A DNA stretch of 46,855 nucleotides from a virus. Position 1 is the first letter of the stretch; each line of letters opens with the position of its first letter. The notes under the pieces are model-generated. The model searched no databases. It saw only the letters and a program-made list of their open reading frames with translations, and was not told the DNA's origin. The position numbers and the translations under genes are program-made. Positions 14,772 to 23,572 of this stretch are shown piece after piece. The stretch spans positions 1 to 46,855 of the IMG/VR virus record IMGVR_UViG_3300032331_003144, one strand, 5' to 3'.

Positions 14772-17600
14772 TTATTGTTTATCTTTATTATAAAGTTTTC
14801 TTCTATTTGAACCTACTGTTAAACTTTCAATTTTAGTTTCCCATTTATTATCTTTAATAGAGTGAGATATTCCTTTTATTAAAAAATCAATAACTCCCCC
14901 TTGATCTCCTGTTCTATAACTATAAGGTAGTACTTTTTCGGTGATTGAGAAGCGTTCATAGTTTCTCATCCCCGAAAGTCCTTTCATATTTACTGTAAGA
15001 TTAAAGGGAATAAAAAATGGAGCAGGCATATTATCCGCTAAAGCATCCTGGCCTGTTAAGTATAAGGCAATGTCTCTATTTGAGGAACGAGTATTTTCAA
15101 CTGTTTCTCTATTATAATTTTTGGAAGCATATAAATCGGTTACAAATTTGCTTACAACCTCAATATTTCCATTAAATATTCTTAAGGGGTCTAATTCACC
15201 AACACCAGGAGCACCTTCAATACTATCTCTATCTAATTTGAAAGTAATTAATCTATCAGTTAATCCCGTGTTCATTTTAGATAGACCTGTAGCATTTTCA
15301 CCAATAATATTACCATTAGCTTGAGCAGAAATTGTAGCCATTGCTGCCATATTTGGAGGTAATTGAACTTGAAAATCCACATTAGTTATAAAACTACCTT
15401 GAGGATGTTTATCTGTCCCAATACCATATACTTGAAATACACCCATTTTGTTTTTTACCTTAGATATTTTATCTTCTGCGGATTTTAATAAATCATCAAG
15501 ATTCTCTAAACTGCTACCTTCAATAATTTTTAATTTATTTGAATCAGAATCAAAAATAGGTTCTAATTTATTTACATTACCTAAAGAATCATTTATGTTA
15601 TTGCATAAGGAGGAGAGGAATTTTAATAAATTAGTTTTACCGTTTACATCTGTGTTTGAATCTAAAACACCTGCTGTGTGGTCTATATTAACAAATAAAT
15701 TCATTAATTTTCCAGCAAAATCATTTTTATCAACAAAATATGCTTTTAATTCTGGGAGGACATTCCATTTAGTTGTAGATGATGAATAGCTACTAGGTAT
15801 AATACAAATTGCAGGGTCTGTAGAAAATTGGGTGGGGAAACGTAAACAAAAATTAGATTCTATATCGTAATCTATTTCAAAAATAGGATTATCAGATAAT
15901 TTTGCTAAATCAGAGTTTGGATTTGGTTGGGGTGGTTTAGTTGTATCATATATTAAAAGATTCTTTTCAATCCATTCTAATAAATATCCTAATCTAACAT
16001 AATAAAAATTCAGAACTAATTTATTGGCTGAATTAGATTCGGAAGTAGCTGATAAAGTTAATTTATATAGATTTTTTTTATCTAGTGTAGATTTTTCTGC
16101 ATCTTGTCTCCATTTAAATAATTGAACATTCATTGATGTTTTATCTTTATTTTCAACAGAGGTGATAGGGGATAATTTTTTTGTTTCTATTTGCTTTTTA
16201 AGAGCATTCTCTTGCTCTTGAATCTTCTTCAATTCATTAGAAATTTGTTGAACCTTCGCATTGTTTGCGGCGGTTGCTTGTGCAACTGCCCCATAATCAG
16301 CATCTGAGATTGAGTTAATTAATCGTTTAATCTCTTCTATATTATTTTTAGCACCATCCATTGTGGCATTTGCATCAACCCTTCTTGTTGCAAAGTCCGG
16401 TACAAAACCTCTGATTCCTCCTTGTTGCTCTAATAAAGCTTGAACGGATTCTAATGTTTGAATATTTGCGGATTTTTGTTGGGTTACAGTAACAACAGTT
16501 TGTTTTACAGCGGAAACATATTGACTAACTAATGCTTTTTGATTTGCTGATAAAGCATAATTAATTGTGATAAGGTTATTTACATTATTTACCCAATATC
16601 CTTTTTGTGTGTTTATTGCTTTTTGTACACTTGCTATTTTTTCGTTAAACTTAACTAATGCTGTTTGACCATCCGGGGTTGATTCATTTTTCTTTTCCTC
16701 TAACTTTTCCTTCTTTTTCCCAAGAGCATCTAGATTTTGTTGGTCCGTAGGAGCTACAGGGCCCGTACTTTTAGCAATGTTAGATTTATTAATTTTTAAA
16801 GATTCAATTATATCTCCTAAACCAATTAAATTTAAATCAATATCATAAGTACCATCATCATTGAATTTCCAGGTAAAATTAGTTACTTTACCTAACATAG
16901 CATCATAGTTATAATTTTCGTCTTTTCTTTGTTTAGAAATACTTGCTATTATATCTTGTTGGCTTTTCCCGACTGTAAAAAAGTTACGGAAGGGCTCTGT
17001 AACAAATTCGGTTCTTGTATTAATTGGGTTTGGATTTTTTTCAAGGTCTATATTATTATTTAACCAAATATTGTGACCCCATTCTAAAAGCATGGTATAT
17101 CCAATCCTAAAATATAATAGATCAAAAATTTGAAGTTGTTGAAGTGAAGAAACTTTAATTTTTACGGTGGCTTTTTGGAGGGCTCCTCTATTATAAAAAC
17201 TTATCTCTGCGGATTCCATGTTTGGCATAGGGGAAAATCCTTTATCTATACCTCCCCATCCGTAAGCAGCAATTGTACTTACATAATCAAAAACTTTTCC
17301 TCCATTATCTACAATTCCAAATTTTCGTTTAGGATTTAATGTATCATCAATTCCAACAGTTCCTCCAAATAAAACACAAGATTTTGCAAGCAAATCTCCT
17401 TGGAGAGTTTCACTAAGAGATCTTTCTTTTAATCTATCTGGTTCTACATTAACAGAGGATGCTAATCTTAAAAAAGAAGTAGTATTGTTACCATAAATAA
17501 GATTAGAATCTGTTTTATATCGTGCTCCTAAAAAAGTTTGTCTAGCTTCAATTTGATCAATAACTCCATCATCAAATACATTTCCCGTAAGGTTTCCCAT
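14772..17600 (-). CDS. Large baseplate hub-like tail protein
   Basis: The 942-residue protein follows the LysM-like gene by two bases. The N-terminal third looks like a tail-hub beta domain (SAEISFYNRGALQKATVKIK, FDLLYFRIGYTMLLEWGHN). A long alanine- and glutamine-rich coiled coil fills about residues 290-500. The C-terminal part returns to beta structure and ends with GISHSIKDNKWETKIESL, which has the look of the last domain of hub proteins of the gp27/gpD type. I infer that it forms the central baseplate hub, enlarged by the coiled-coil insert. No lysozyme motif is seen. Confidence 0.6.
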   Translation of the reverse strand: MGNLTGNVFDDGVIDQIEARQTFLGARYKTDSNLIYGNNTTSFLRLASSVNVEPDRLKERSLSETLQGDLLAKSCVLFGGTVGIDDTLNPKRKFGIVDNGGKVFDYVSTIAAYGWGGIDKGFSPMPNMESAEISFYNRGALQKATVKIKVSSLQQLQIFDLLYFRIGYTMLLEWGHNIWLNNNIDLEKNPNPINTRTEFVTEPFRNFFTVGKSQQDIIASISKQRKDENYNYDAMLGKVTNFTWKFNDDGTYDIDLNLIGLGDIIESLKINKSNIAKSTGPVAPTDQQNLDALGKKKEKLEEKKNESTPDGQTALVKFNEKIASVQKAINTQKGYWVNNVNNLITINYALSANQKALVSQYVSAVKQTVVTVTQQKSANIQTLESVQALLEQQGGIRGFVPDFATRRVDANATMDGAKNNIEEIKRLINSISDADYGAVAQATAANNAKVQQISNELKKIQEQENALKKQIETKKLSPITSVENKDKTSMNVQLFKWRQDAEKSTLDKKNLYKLTLSATSESNSANKLVLNFYYVRLGYLLEWIEKNLLIYDTTKPPQPNPNSDLAKLSDNPIFEIDYDIESNFCLRFPTQFSTDPAICIIPSSYSSSTTKWNVLPELKAYFVDKNDFAGKLMNLFVNIDHTAGVLDSNTDVNGKTNLLKFLSSLCNNINDSLGNVNKLEPIFDSDSNKLKIIEGSSLENLDDLLKSAEDKISKVKNKMGVFQVYGIGTDKHPQGSFITNVDFQVQLPPNMAAMATISAQANGNIIGENATGLSKMNTGLTDRLITFKLDRDSIEGAPGVGELDPLRIFNGNIEVVSKFVTDLYASKNYNRETVENTRSSNRDIALYLTGQDALADNMPAPFFIPFNLTVNMKGLSGMRNYERFSITEKVLPYSYRTGDQGGVIDFLIKGISHSIKDNKWETKIESLTVGSNRRKLYNKDKQ

Positions 17601-17602
17601 AT

Positions 17603-17926
17603 TTATATTCTATTTAATGTATTAAAAAGTGTTTGAGCAGTAGAAACATTATAAGGAATTCTTATTTCAGTTCCACCGGGAATAAATAAAGAATTTTGAG
17701 GGATAATATCTGGGTTACCCGATGCAATGATCCACCAAAGATTAACATCACCATAAAATTGTTGAGCTAGTAAGTCTAGTCTATCCCCTTCCGTAGTAAT
17801 GGCATAAGTATCGTTTACATCTTTAGGTAATTCTGGGTATCTAGTACTTCTTTGTATTGGGAATGTTTTATTACCTTTAGCCTCCGAAAATGGTATTAAA
17901 GGAACATTTATATATCTACTACTCAT
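17603..17926 (-). CDS. LysM-like baseplate protein, gp53-like
   Basis: The 107-residue protein carries a LysM-like fold across about residues 41-95: YAITTEGDRLDLLAQQFYG, then WWIIASGNPDI and LFIPGGTEIRIP. In T4 relatives the wedge protein gp53 and other small baseplate proteins have such a domain, where it packs against the hub instead of binding peptidoglycan. It sits between two baseplate genes, 14 bases after one and two bases before the other. T4 gp53 is about twice as long. Confidence 0.7.
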   Translation of the reverse strand: MSSRYINVPLIPFSEAKGNKTFPIQRSTRYPELPKDVNDTYAITTEGDRLDLLAQQFYGDVNLWWIIASGNPDIIPQNSLFIPGGTEIRIPYNVSTAQTLFNTLNRI

Positions 17927-17940
17927 TTTTATTTAATTTA

Positions 17941-19239
17941 TTACGCAGGGTCAGATGCTGAAACTCCTTTTCTTAAGGTATTTTTATAACCACCCGCACT
18001 ATTAGCCGTTGGTCCTCTTCCAAATGTAATAAAGGGAGAATTTACATCATTACCCGTACTATTTTCTAAATTAAGAAATTTATTACTTACTGTTTGAGGA
18101 ATAAAGTTATGAATAGGTGTAAATTTAATACCTTTAATTTGAATTAATTTAGGCATAATATACGCACCTGGTTCTTTATTTCCAAGTTCATCTCTAGCTA
18201 TATCCCATCCTGCCTCTGGATCTATTTCGTAACTTACTCCTTTTATTATTCCTGGGAGATCTTTTATGTAGTCTCCTATGGTAATTTTAACTAGATTACC
18301 TCTCATAAATCCTCCCTCAGTATAATCCGGAGCCATCATTGATGCTAAATAATTTAATTTACTATAAACGGAAGATTGTTCTGCTCGGGATAATACAGGA
18401 ACTGAGAATCCAAAGGATATATCTCGAGAAAAACCATGATAAGAGAAAAATTTTTCTCCTCTACCCATATATTTGTTTTCCGACCAATCAGCTCCATAAT
18501 CATCTGTAAGTCCTGTTACGTAAGCTCTAAAATGAATATATGTATTATTTCCTGAGCCATCATTATTAATTTTTTGGATGTAAAAAGGAACAGTATCATT
18601 TAAATACTCTCCTTTAACTGACTGAGCCATATACATAGGACTTGTAGTTATAGTATCTACATTTGATCCAGCTTTTTGGGCTATTTTTCTAGTTTTATTA
18701 TTTGGATATGATGCTAGTTCTCCATAAAGAGCTTCGCGAGTTAAACTTGGATTTAGTCCAAAATTTAAAATATTTGGTACACGAACTCCTGTACCAGATG
18801 TTGTTACATTTGCTATATATGAAAGAGGGTTTATTGTTTTATATTTTAAAATATCTGTACCATATACTTCAATATTTTGTTTAAGAAGTAATGTTTGTTC
18901 TTTTAAAATAAATTGTCTACCTGCTGGGGAGTCTAAAAATTTTTCTATCCTTTTAATGTCTTCATTTCTTGCTCTCTCTGATACTCCTGTTCCTCTATAT
19001 AAACTATCAATAGATGTTTGAGGTGTTCGTTGAGAATCTAATGCGGGAAGTGGTGTTATTATTAAAGGTTCAGTAGTAGCTCCATTCCCCATAATTCCAT
19101 CATTATTTGGAGTACCAGCAGTTAATGGAATATCTCGAGGACTATAAGCATATCCTTTACCTCTATAAAGCATGTACGGGTCCCCGTTAGCATAAAACTT
19201 AAAGGAAGTAGGATCTGTAAGCATTGTAACTAAACCCAT
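17941..19239 (-). CDS. Probable baseplate/tail-tube initiator protein
   Basis: The 432-residue protein has a disordered-looking N-terminal 90 residues, a helix-rich stretch (ARNEDIKRIEKFLDS, QFILKEQTLLLKQN), then a beta region YIHFRAYVTGLTDDYGADW, FSYHGFSRDISFGFSVPVLS, KLNYLASMMAPDY and VKITIGDYIKDLPGII. This last region reads like a tail-tube-type beta barrel and resembles baseplate proteins next to the hub in T4-like marine phages. By position between tape measure and gp53-like genes, a tube initiator role (T4 gp48/gp54) is the best guess. Confidence 0.55.
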   Translation of the reverse strand: MGLVTMLTDPTSFKFYANGDPYMLYRGKGYAYSPRDIPLTAGTPNNDGIMGNGATTEPLIITPLPALDSQRTPQTSIDSLYRGTGVSERARNEDIKRIEKFLDSPAGRQFILKEQTLLLKQNIEVYGTDILKYKTINPLSYIANVTTSGTGVRVPNILNFGLNPSLTREALYGELASYPNNKTRKIAQKAGSNVDTITTSPMYMAQSVKGEYLNDTVPFYIQKINNDGSGNNTYIHFRAYVTGLTDDYGADWSENKYMGRGEKFFSYHGFSRDISFGFSVPVLSRAEQSSVYSKLNYLASMMAPDYTEGGFMRGNLVKITIGDYIKDLPGIIKGVSYEIDPEAGWDIARDELGNKEPGAYIMPKLIQIKGIKFTPIHNFIPQTVSNKFLNLENSTGNDVNSPFITFGRGPTANSAGGYKNTLRKGVSASDPA

Positions 19240-19269
19240 AATTTTTTAATTAATTAGTTAAATAATTGA

Positions 19270-19542
19270 TTAAGTTGGTAGGTTATCAATATACTGTGGG
19301 GGTGTAACTCCTCCATTTGCATCTAAAGAAGAAGAAATTGCAAAGGTTGCTTTTAATTTTGAAAATTGAAGATTTGGTGGTGGGGGTGCAACTCCTCCAT
19401 TTGCATCTAAAGAAGAAGAAATTGCAAAGGTTGCTTTTAATTTTGAAAATTGAAGATTAGGAGATGTTGTTGGAGCAGTAAATGCTTTAGTAGTTCCGCC
19501 TGCAGCTAATAAGTCTGAAAGGGATGTTGGTTGTTGTGGCAT
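19270..19542 (-). CDS. Small protein built from a duplicated 28-residue unit
   Basis: Ninety residues. After an alanine- and threonine-rich start, the unit PNLQFSKLKATFAISSSLDA... occurs twice, 28 residues apart, joined by a Pro-rich linker (GGVAPPPP). The two copies are almost identical at the DNA level, so the duplication is recent. It lies between tape measure and the tube-initiator-like gene and has a late-type motif upstream. Function is unknown. Confidence 0.6.
   Translation of the reverse strand: MPQQPTSLSDLLAAGGTTKAFTAPTTSPNLQFSKLKATFAISSSLDANGGVAPPPPNLQFSKLKATFAISSSLDANGGVTPPQYIDNLPT
19297..19458 (-). repeat. Tandem direct repeat, 84-base period
   Basis: Positions 19297-19374 and 19381-19458 are 78-base copies that I read as differing at one base (T at 19305, C at 19389), separated by six bases. 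The period is 28 codons, so the reading frame is kept. Confidence 0.85.
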
Positions 19543-19556
19543 GATGTTTAGTTTTA

Positions 19557-19568
19557 TTTATAAATATT
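19557..19568 (-). promoter_or_regulatory. Late-type motif AATATTTATAAA
   Basis: One of about a dozen copies of the coding-strand motif AATATTTATAA that precede virion genes; this copy lies 14 bases before the start of the duplicated-unit protein. Confidence 0.45.
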
Positions 19569-19580
19569 AAAAAGTTTAAT

Positions 19581-22436
19581 TTATTGTTGTCTATAATTAG
19601 CTAAAGCTAATGTAACTCCTACTTTATTACCATCAATCATTACATTTCCTTCTTTACTAAGAATCTGTTGTAATAAAGCTGATACTTTTTGAAGTTCCAT
19701 AATCATTATTGATTCACCTCCAGCACTGCTGGTTTGAGTTGAGGTTGATTGCGTACTATCTTTACCAAATAAATCAGTACCCGCAACAATTGTATCTTTA
19801 TCATTAAATTTAATTGATCCTTCAGGACCAAATAATGTTCGTCCTCCTTTTCCGGATGATGGTTCGATCACACCATCATTCATGTATTTATAAGATAATG
19901 CAGTAATAGTTGCCCCCGCGGCTATACCTAAACCAACTCCAACAACGGGAATTGCTGCTAGTGAACTAAATGCTCTCATAACAGCTAAACCAACTGCTTT
20001 AATAAAATCTTTCGCAGCAAATGCTGCGCTTTTTACCATTTGAGCATATGCTTTAAGATTTTCTTTACCTAAAAGTTTTTCAACAGCTAATTTACCTTTA
20101 GTTATTTTTAAACCTGCTTTTTCCATAAGTTGTTTACCTTTTTGGATACCTACCTGGATTTTTTCTAATTTAACCATTGCTTTTTTATATAAGTTAATAG
20201 CCATCATAGTTCCTTTTATTGCTATTAATCCTATTCCAACGGCTCCTACTAATTTTTCCATTTTAGTAAATTCACCATTTCCAGTTGCTAACTTATTAAG
20301 TAAACTACCAACAGAACCTACTATCTCCATAATTAAATCTCTAATATAAAAGATAACTGGTTTTATTTTTTCCCATATTACTAATATTACCGGAACTAAA
20401 TTCATTGCTAAGTCTCCTAACATTTCAAATATTGGTGTTAAAAATTCTTTTACACCTGCAAAAGCACCTTTAATACCTTCCGTCATCATTTTAACATTCT
20501 TGGAATCTGTTAACCAATTTTTTACTCCTTCAAATAAAGGCCATACTATGTTCCATATTTCTTGGAATAGAACTACCATTACAGGCATAAGAGCTATTGC
20601 TATTTGTCTCATAGCATTTTGAAACTGTAAAAACATTGCACCTATAGGACCCATAGATGCTTTTCTTGCATCCTCAGCATTTGCTATTTGTTCAGCAAGT
20701 GAGGCTTGAGATGTCATAGCTGCTACACCTGCGTTTTGTCCAGCAACAAGGTTAGTATTAGATGCTTCTACTTTTTGTTGGTTAGCTAACATATCTCCTA
20801 ATTGTTCTCCATTCATCCCCATTGCTTTACCTAAAGCCTCTTGTTGAATACGATTCATTTTACTATAGTCAGCAGCAGTAATACCTTGGTCAGCTAAGGC
20901 CGCCATCAACGCAACATTATCTCCAGATAAAGCTGCTTCTCTTGCTTTTTCAAGATTTAAATCTTTACCAATTAATAATTCTGCTTCCATTTCAGCAGCA
21001 ATTGAATCTTCAATATTTAATAAAGCATTAGCAATACTTTCAATTTGCTCCATTTCCAAACCTAATTTTTTAGCTTGAACAACGGCACCCGTTATTGCTT
21101 TTCCTGATCCTCCCATGCTTAAGGCTACACGACTGGAGACTTTAGCGACTCCTTCCATAACAGCTCTCATACTTACGTTTACTTTTAAACTTTTAATAGA
21201 ATGAGATGCTGCTCTTGCAATTTCTTCTGCTACGGTTCCTGCGGCTTTACCACTTAATTTTGATAAACCATATATTTTAGATAAAGTTTCAGCACTTACA
21301 TTTCCATGAACATTTAATTTCATAAATGTTTTTAAAGTACTTGCTCCTAACATTTCTGAACCAGCTAATTGGCTATATATTGCTCCGGCTGCTGCTGTTG
21401 CTTGTTCATGGGTCATACCCATAGCACCACCTATTGCTCTTGCTTGTCCTGCTAGTTTAGCTCCTGTTGCAGCACCTACCCCCATTTCACGAGTCATATT
21501 AGCTGTTTCTTGGCTAATTTCTTTCATGTATTCTAGAGCTTCGGCACCCATTTGTTTAAATTTCTGGAATAGGAAGGAGCCAGCACTAATAGCCATTGAA
21601 ATTAAAGCCATTGGGCCTAAAGCTGTCTTTAAAGCTGTACCAAAAGTAAATGCAGCTACTCTCATTTTACCAAACATACCTAATGATTTTTTACCTCCAT
21701 CAGTTAATCTATATGTTAATTCATCTGCTGCTTGTTTTGCTTTATCTAATCCTAATCTATTACTTAAATTACCAAATCCTAATTTATTTAAAACCTTTGA
21801 AGTTCCACCTACCGCAGAGGTAAATAAGGATTGGGATGATACTAAATTTTCTTGACGTCTTAATTGTTCTTTTAAATGAACATTATTGCCTTCTAATGCT
21901 TTTCCTGCTTCTTCTAATAGTACTAATTGTTGAGCTTCAGGTGTTAAATTTTCGTAAGCAAGTTTAAGTTGTTCTTCTTTTTTAAGTACTGTTTTTTGGG
22001 TTTGAGCATAAGCAACCTCATCAATTTTTACTCCTTGCTTTTTTTGGCTATCCATTTTAGCTAATTTAGCTTGTTGATCTGAAAGACTTTGTTTTTTTAT
22101 ACCAAGCAATTTCATCTCATCTTTTAAACCATCTCCACCCTTTTTTATTAAAGCATTGGTTTGTTTTGTTATATCGTTTTGAAGTTGTTGATTTCTTGAT
22201 ATATCTTTTTGAACTTCTTTTACAGAATCATATTCGGATTTATATGCTTTAGTAGCTGCTGTAACTGCTTTAATATTATCTAATGATAATTTATCTAATG
22301 TACCTTTTTCTCTGTAAATCTTAATAAGATCAACCATCTTATCTTGAAGAGCTGTAACTAAATTTAGTTGGTCTCCTAAGGCTTTGTTAGCTTCTTCAGC
22401 ATTTTGAGCTTTAATTTCTTCTAGTTTCTTAGCCAT
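19581..22436 (-). CDS. Tail tape measure protein
   Basis: The 951-residue protein sets tail length and lies where expected, after the tube and tail-chaperone genes. The N-terminal 220 residues are coiled coil (KLEEIKAQNAEEANKALGDQ and following). Alanine- and glycine-rich helices with membrane-like stretches follow (MALISMAISAGSFLF, about 655-665 MRQIAIALMPVMVVL, and AAIPVVGVGLGIAAGA). Near the end GPEGSIKFNDKDTIVAGTDL precedes a Ser/Thr-rich linker and a final helix. At about 0.15 nm per residue the tail would be roughly 140 nm (family rule of thumb). A terminator and a late-type motif precede it. Confidence 0.88.
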   Translation of the reverse strand: MAKKLEEIKAQNAEEANKALGDQLNLVTALQDKMVDLIKIYREKGTLDKLSLDNIKAVTAATKAYKSEYDSVKEVQKDISRNQQLQNDITKQTNALIKKGGDGLKDEMKLLGIKKQSLSDQQAKLAKMDSQKKQGVKIDEVAYAQTQKTVLKKEEQLKLAYENLTPEAQQLVLLEEAGKALEGNNVHLKEQLRRQENLVSSQSLFTSAVGGTSKVLNKLGFGNLSNRLGLDKAKQAADELTYRLTDGGKKSLGMFGKMRVAAFTFGTALKTALGPMALISMAISAGSFLFQKFKQMGAEALEYMKEISQETANMTREMGVGAATGAKLAGQARAIGGAMGMTHEQATAAAGAIYSQLAGSEMLGASTLKTFMKLNVHGNVSAETLSKIYGLSKLSGKAAGTVAEEIARAASHSIKSLKVNVSMRAVMEGVAKVSSRVALSMGGSGKAITGAVVQAKKLGLEMEQIESIANALLNIEDSIAAEMEAELLIGKDLNLEKAREAALSGDNVALMAALADQGITAADYSKMNRIQQEALGKAMGMNGEQLGDMLANQQKVEASNTNLVAGQNAGVAAMTSQASLAEQIANAEDARKASMGPIGAMFLQFQNAMRQIAIALMPVMVVLFQEIWNIVWPLFEGVKNWLTDSKNVKMMTEGIKGAFAGVKEFLTPIFEMLGDLAMNLVPVILVIWEKIKPVIFYIRDLIMEIVGSVGSLLNKLATGNGEFTKMEKLVGAVGIGLIAIKGTMMAINLYKKAMVKLEKIQVGIQKGKQLMEKAGLKITKGKLAVEKLLGKENLKAYAQMVKSAAFAAKDFIKAVGLAVMRAFSSLAAIPVVGVGLGIAAGATITALSYKYMNDGVIEPSSGKGGRTLFGPEGSIKFNDKDTIVAGTDLFGKDSTQSTSTQTSSAGGESIMIMELQKVSALLQQILSKEGNVMIDGNKVGVTLALANYRQQ

Positions 22437-22453
22437 TTTACATTGAATATATG

Positions 22454-22464
22454 TTATAAATATT
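22454..22464 (-). promoter_or_regulatory. Late-type motif AATATTTATAA before tape measure
   Basis: An exact copy of the 11-base motif, 17 bases before the tape-measure ATG and directly after a terminator hairpin, which favours a role in starting a new transcript. Confidence 0.5.
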
Positions 22465-22465
22465 A

Positions 22466-22490
22466 AAAGGTATTAAAATATAATACCTTT
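22466..22490 (-). terminator. Rho-independent terminator after the tail-chaperone genes
   Basis: AAAGGTATTA and TAATACCTTT form a perfect ten-base stem around a five-base loop. T-runs flank it on both strands, the longer one on the plus strand, so it could work in both directions. Confidence 0.6.
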
Positions 22491-22502
22491 TTTTTTATTT
22501 TA

Positions 22503-22799
22503 TTAAAATTTACTTCTATCTGGGTTTACCCAATCTAAAGTGGTTTTTCCGGGGTTGTTATTTCCTGAAGTATTATTTTTATTTTTTTCTTCTTGGTCTA
22601 TTGAATCTTGAGTCCATTTAAATGTAATGCGTCTTAACCAAATAGGCATATTATAGAGGGTATCATAATCATATCCTCGACCATAAAAAATAATTTCGTG
22701 AATTTGTTTAAATAAATTAAATCTATACTCTTGAGTCAGGCCAAAAAAACTGTACCTGCATAGGTACGGTGACCTCCTCTTCACCATTTGCTCCTTCAT
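22503..22799 (-). CDS. T-like extension of the tail chaperone, probably made by frameshift
   Basis: The frame can start at an ATG at 22799, but its first 17 residues (MKEQMVKRRSPYLCRYS) are just the overlapping gene read in another frame and look unnatural. From FFGLTQEYRFNLFKQIHE onward it reads like a real domain, including YDYDTLYNMPIWLRR, a pattern I associate with the end of gp26-type proteins in T4-like phages. So it is more likely expressed as a C-terminal extension of the 248-residue protein by a shift at the T7 run (22749-22743), giving a product of about 321 residues. A Gly/Asn/Lys-rich tail ends it. If independently translated it would be a 98-residue protein. Confidence 0.6.
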   Translation of the reverse strand: MKEQMVKRRSPYLCRYSFFGLTQEYRFNLFKQIHEIIFYGRGYDYDTLYNMPIWLRRITFKWTQDSIDQEEKNKNNTSGNNNPGKTTLDWVNPDRSKF

Positions 22800-23469
22800 G
22801 AATAAAGGTCATTTTAATATCTGGTTGGGTTGCTTTTAAGTAAGATCTAAAAGCTGAAGCATCACGTGCTAAAAAATAATTATCAACAAAGTCTCTAATA
22901 GTTTTAGGATCATCATCTCCATCTACTGAAAGGATTTGGATTTTTAAACGAGACGTAAGATCAGTAGATGCATTTTTATTAATTCTTTTAAGACCTTTAC
23001 TTTCAGCCTCAATTGCTTTTTCATCTCTTGATGTTAAATATTTAAACGTAAGTTTATTTTTTCCTATGGGTGTTTCAAATTCAAATTCATTAACGCCTTT
23101 AGTTACTTTTGTTTCATCTAAATAAATAGTAGGAAGTTCGTTAAGATCTAATAGTATTTCTTCTCCTTCATATGTAAAAGGATAATCTTTACCATAACCT
23201 AAAATACGAGAAGCAACCATAATAGCATTTTTATCTCCAATTAATAGATCATCCCAATCAAATTTAGTTATTACAAGAGATTGCAGTAATTTATCAATTA
23301 CTATTCCTTGTTTAATATAATTTAGATTAGTAAGAATATCTTCTTCTTTAGCTGTCATATATTTTATTTCGACAGTACCTTTTGATAAGGGATGTTTTTC
23401 AGGGTAAAGTAAACCTTTTGAAGGTAATTCTACGTGTTCCGTAGGGAATTTTTGTTTTTTTTCTTCCAT
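22723..23469 (-). CDS. 26: gp26-like baseplate/tail assembly chaperone (G-like)
   Basis: The 248-residue protein starts HVELPSKGLLYPEKHPLSKGTVEIKYMTAKEEDIL, split here over the LPSKG, YP and MTAKEE landmarks of the T4 base-plate protein family (gp26 and relatives), followed by a gp26-like IDKLLQSLVI segment and a central YLTSRDEKAIE. It lies directly between the tube gene and the tape measure, the place of gpG-type tape-measure chaperones in other tailed phages. It stops at TAG (22725-22723) shortly after a run of seven T residues where the overlapping frame takes over. Confidence 0.72.
   Translation of the reverse strand: MEEKKQKFPTEHVELPSKGLLYPEKHPLSKGTVEIKYMTAKEEDILTNLNYIKQGIVIDKLLQSLVITKFDWDDLLIGDKNAIMVASRILGYGKDYPFTYEGEEILLDLNELPTIYLDETKVTKGVNEFEFETPIGKNKLTFKYLTSRDEKAIEAESKGLKRINKNASTDLTSRLKIQILSVDGDDDPKTIRDFVDNYFLARDASAFRSYLKATQPDIKMTFIHEGANGEEEVTVPMQVQFFWPDSRV
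22743..22749 (-). other. Candidate programmed frameshift site (T7 run)
   Basis: The coding strand reads CAG TTT TTT TGG in the 248-residue frame, six codons before its stop. A peptidyl Phe-tRNA on the second TTT can re-pair perfectly after moving one base forward (next codon GGC) or two bases back. Either shift joins the G-like frame to the T-like frame. Confidence 0.55.
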
Positions 23470-23499
23470 AATTTTTATTTAATATAACTTTATTATCAT

Positions 23500-23511
23500 A
23501 TATAAATATAT
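23500..23511 (-). promoter_or_regulatory. Late-type motif variant before the gp26-like gene
   Basis: The coding strand shows ATATTTATATATG, flanked by CATAT so that the region is nearly palindromic. It lies 30 bases before the ATG and just after a terminator. Confidence 0.35.
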
Positions 23512-23521
23512 GGAAATAAAG

Positions 23522-23546
23522 GAAGCTCGCATTTTTTGCGAGCTTT
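23522..23546 (-). terminator. Terminator after the tail tube gene
   Basis: AAGCTCGCA (23523-23531) pairs with TGCGAGCTT (23537-23545) around a five-base loop, GC-rich against its surroundings, followed on the minus strand by a CCTTTATTT tract. It separates the highly expressed tube gene from the chaperone gene. Confidence 0.6.
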
Positions 23547-23572
23547 CTTTAAAATAATTTTAAAATGATAAA

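Noticed and set aside
14772-17600. Lysozyme or peptidase domain in the large hub-like protein
   Set aside because: No gp5-lysozyme catalytic motif and no NlpC/P60 or LysM pattern could be found; the middle is coiled coil.
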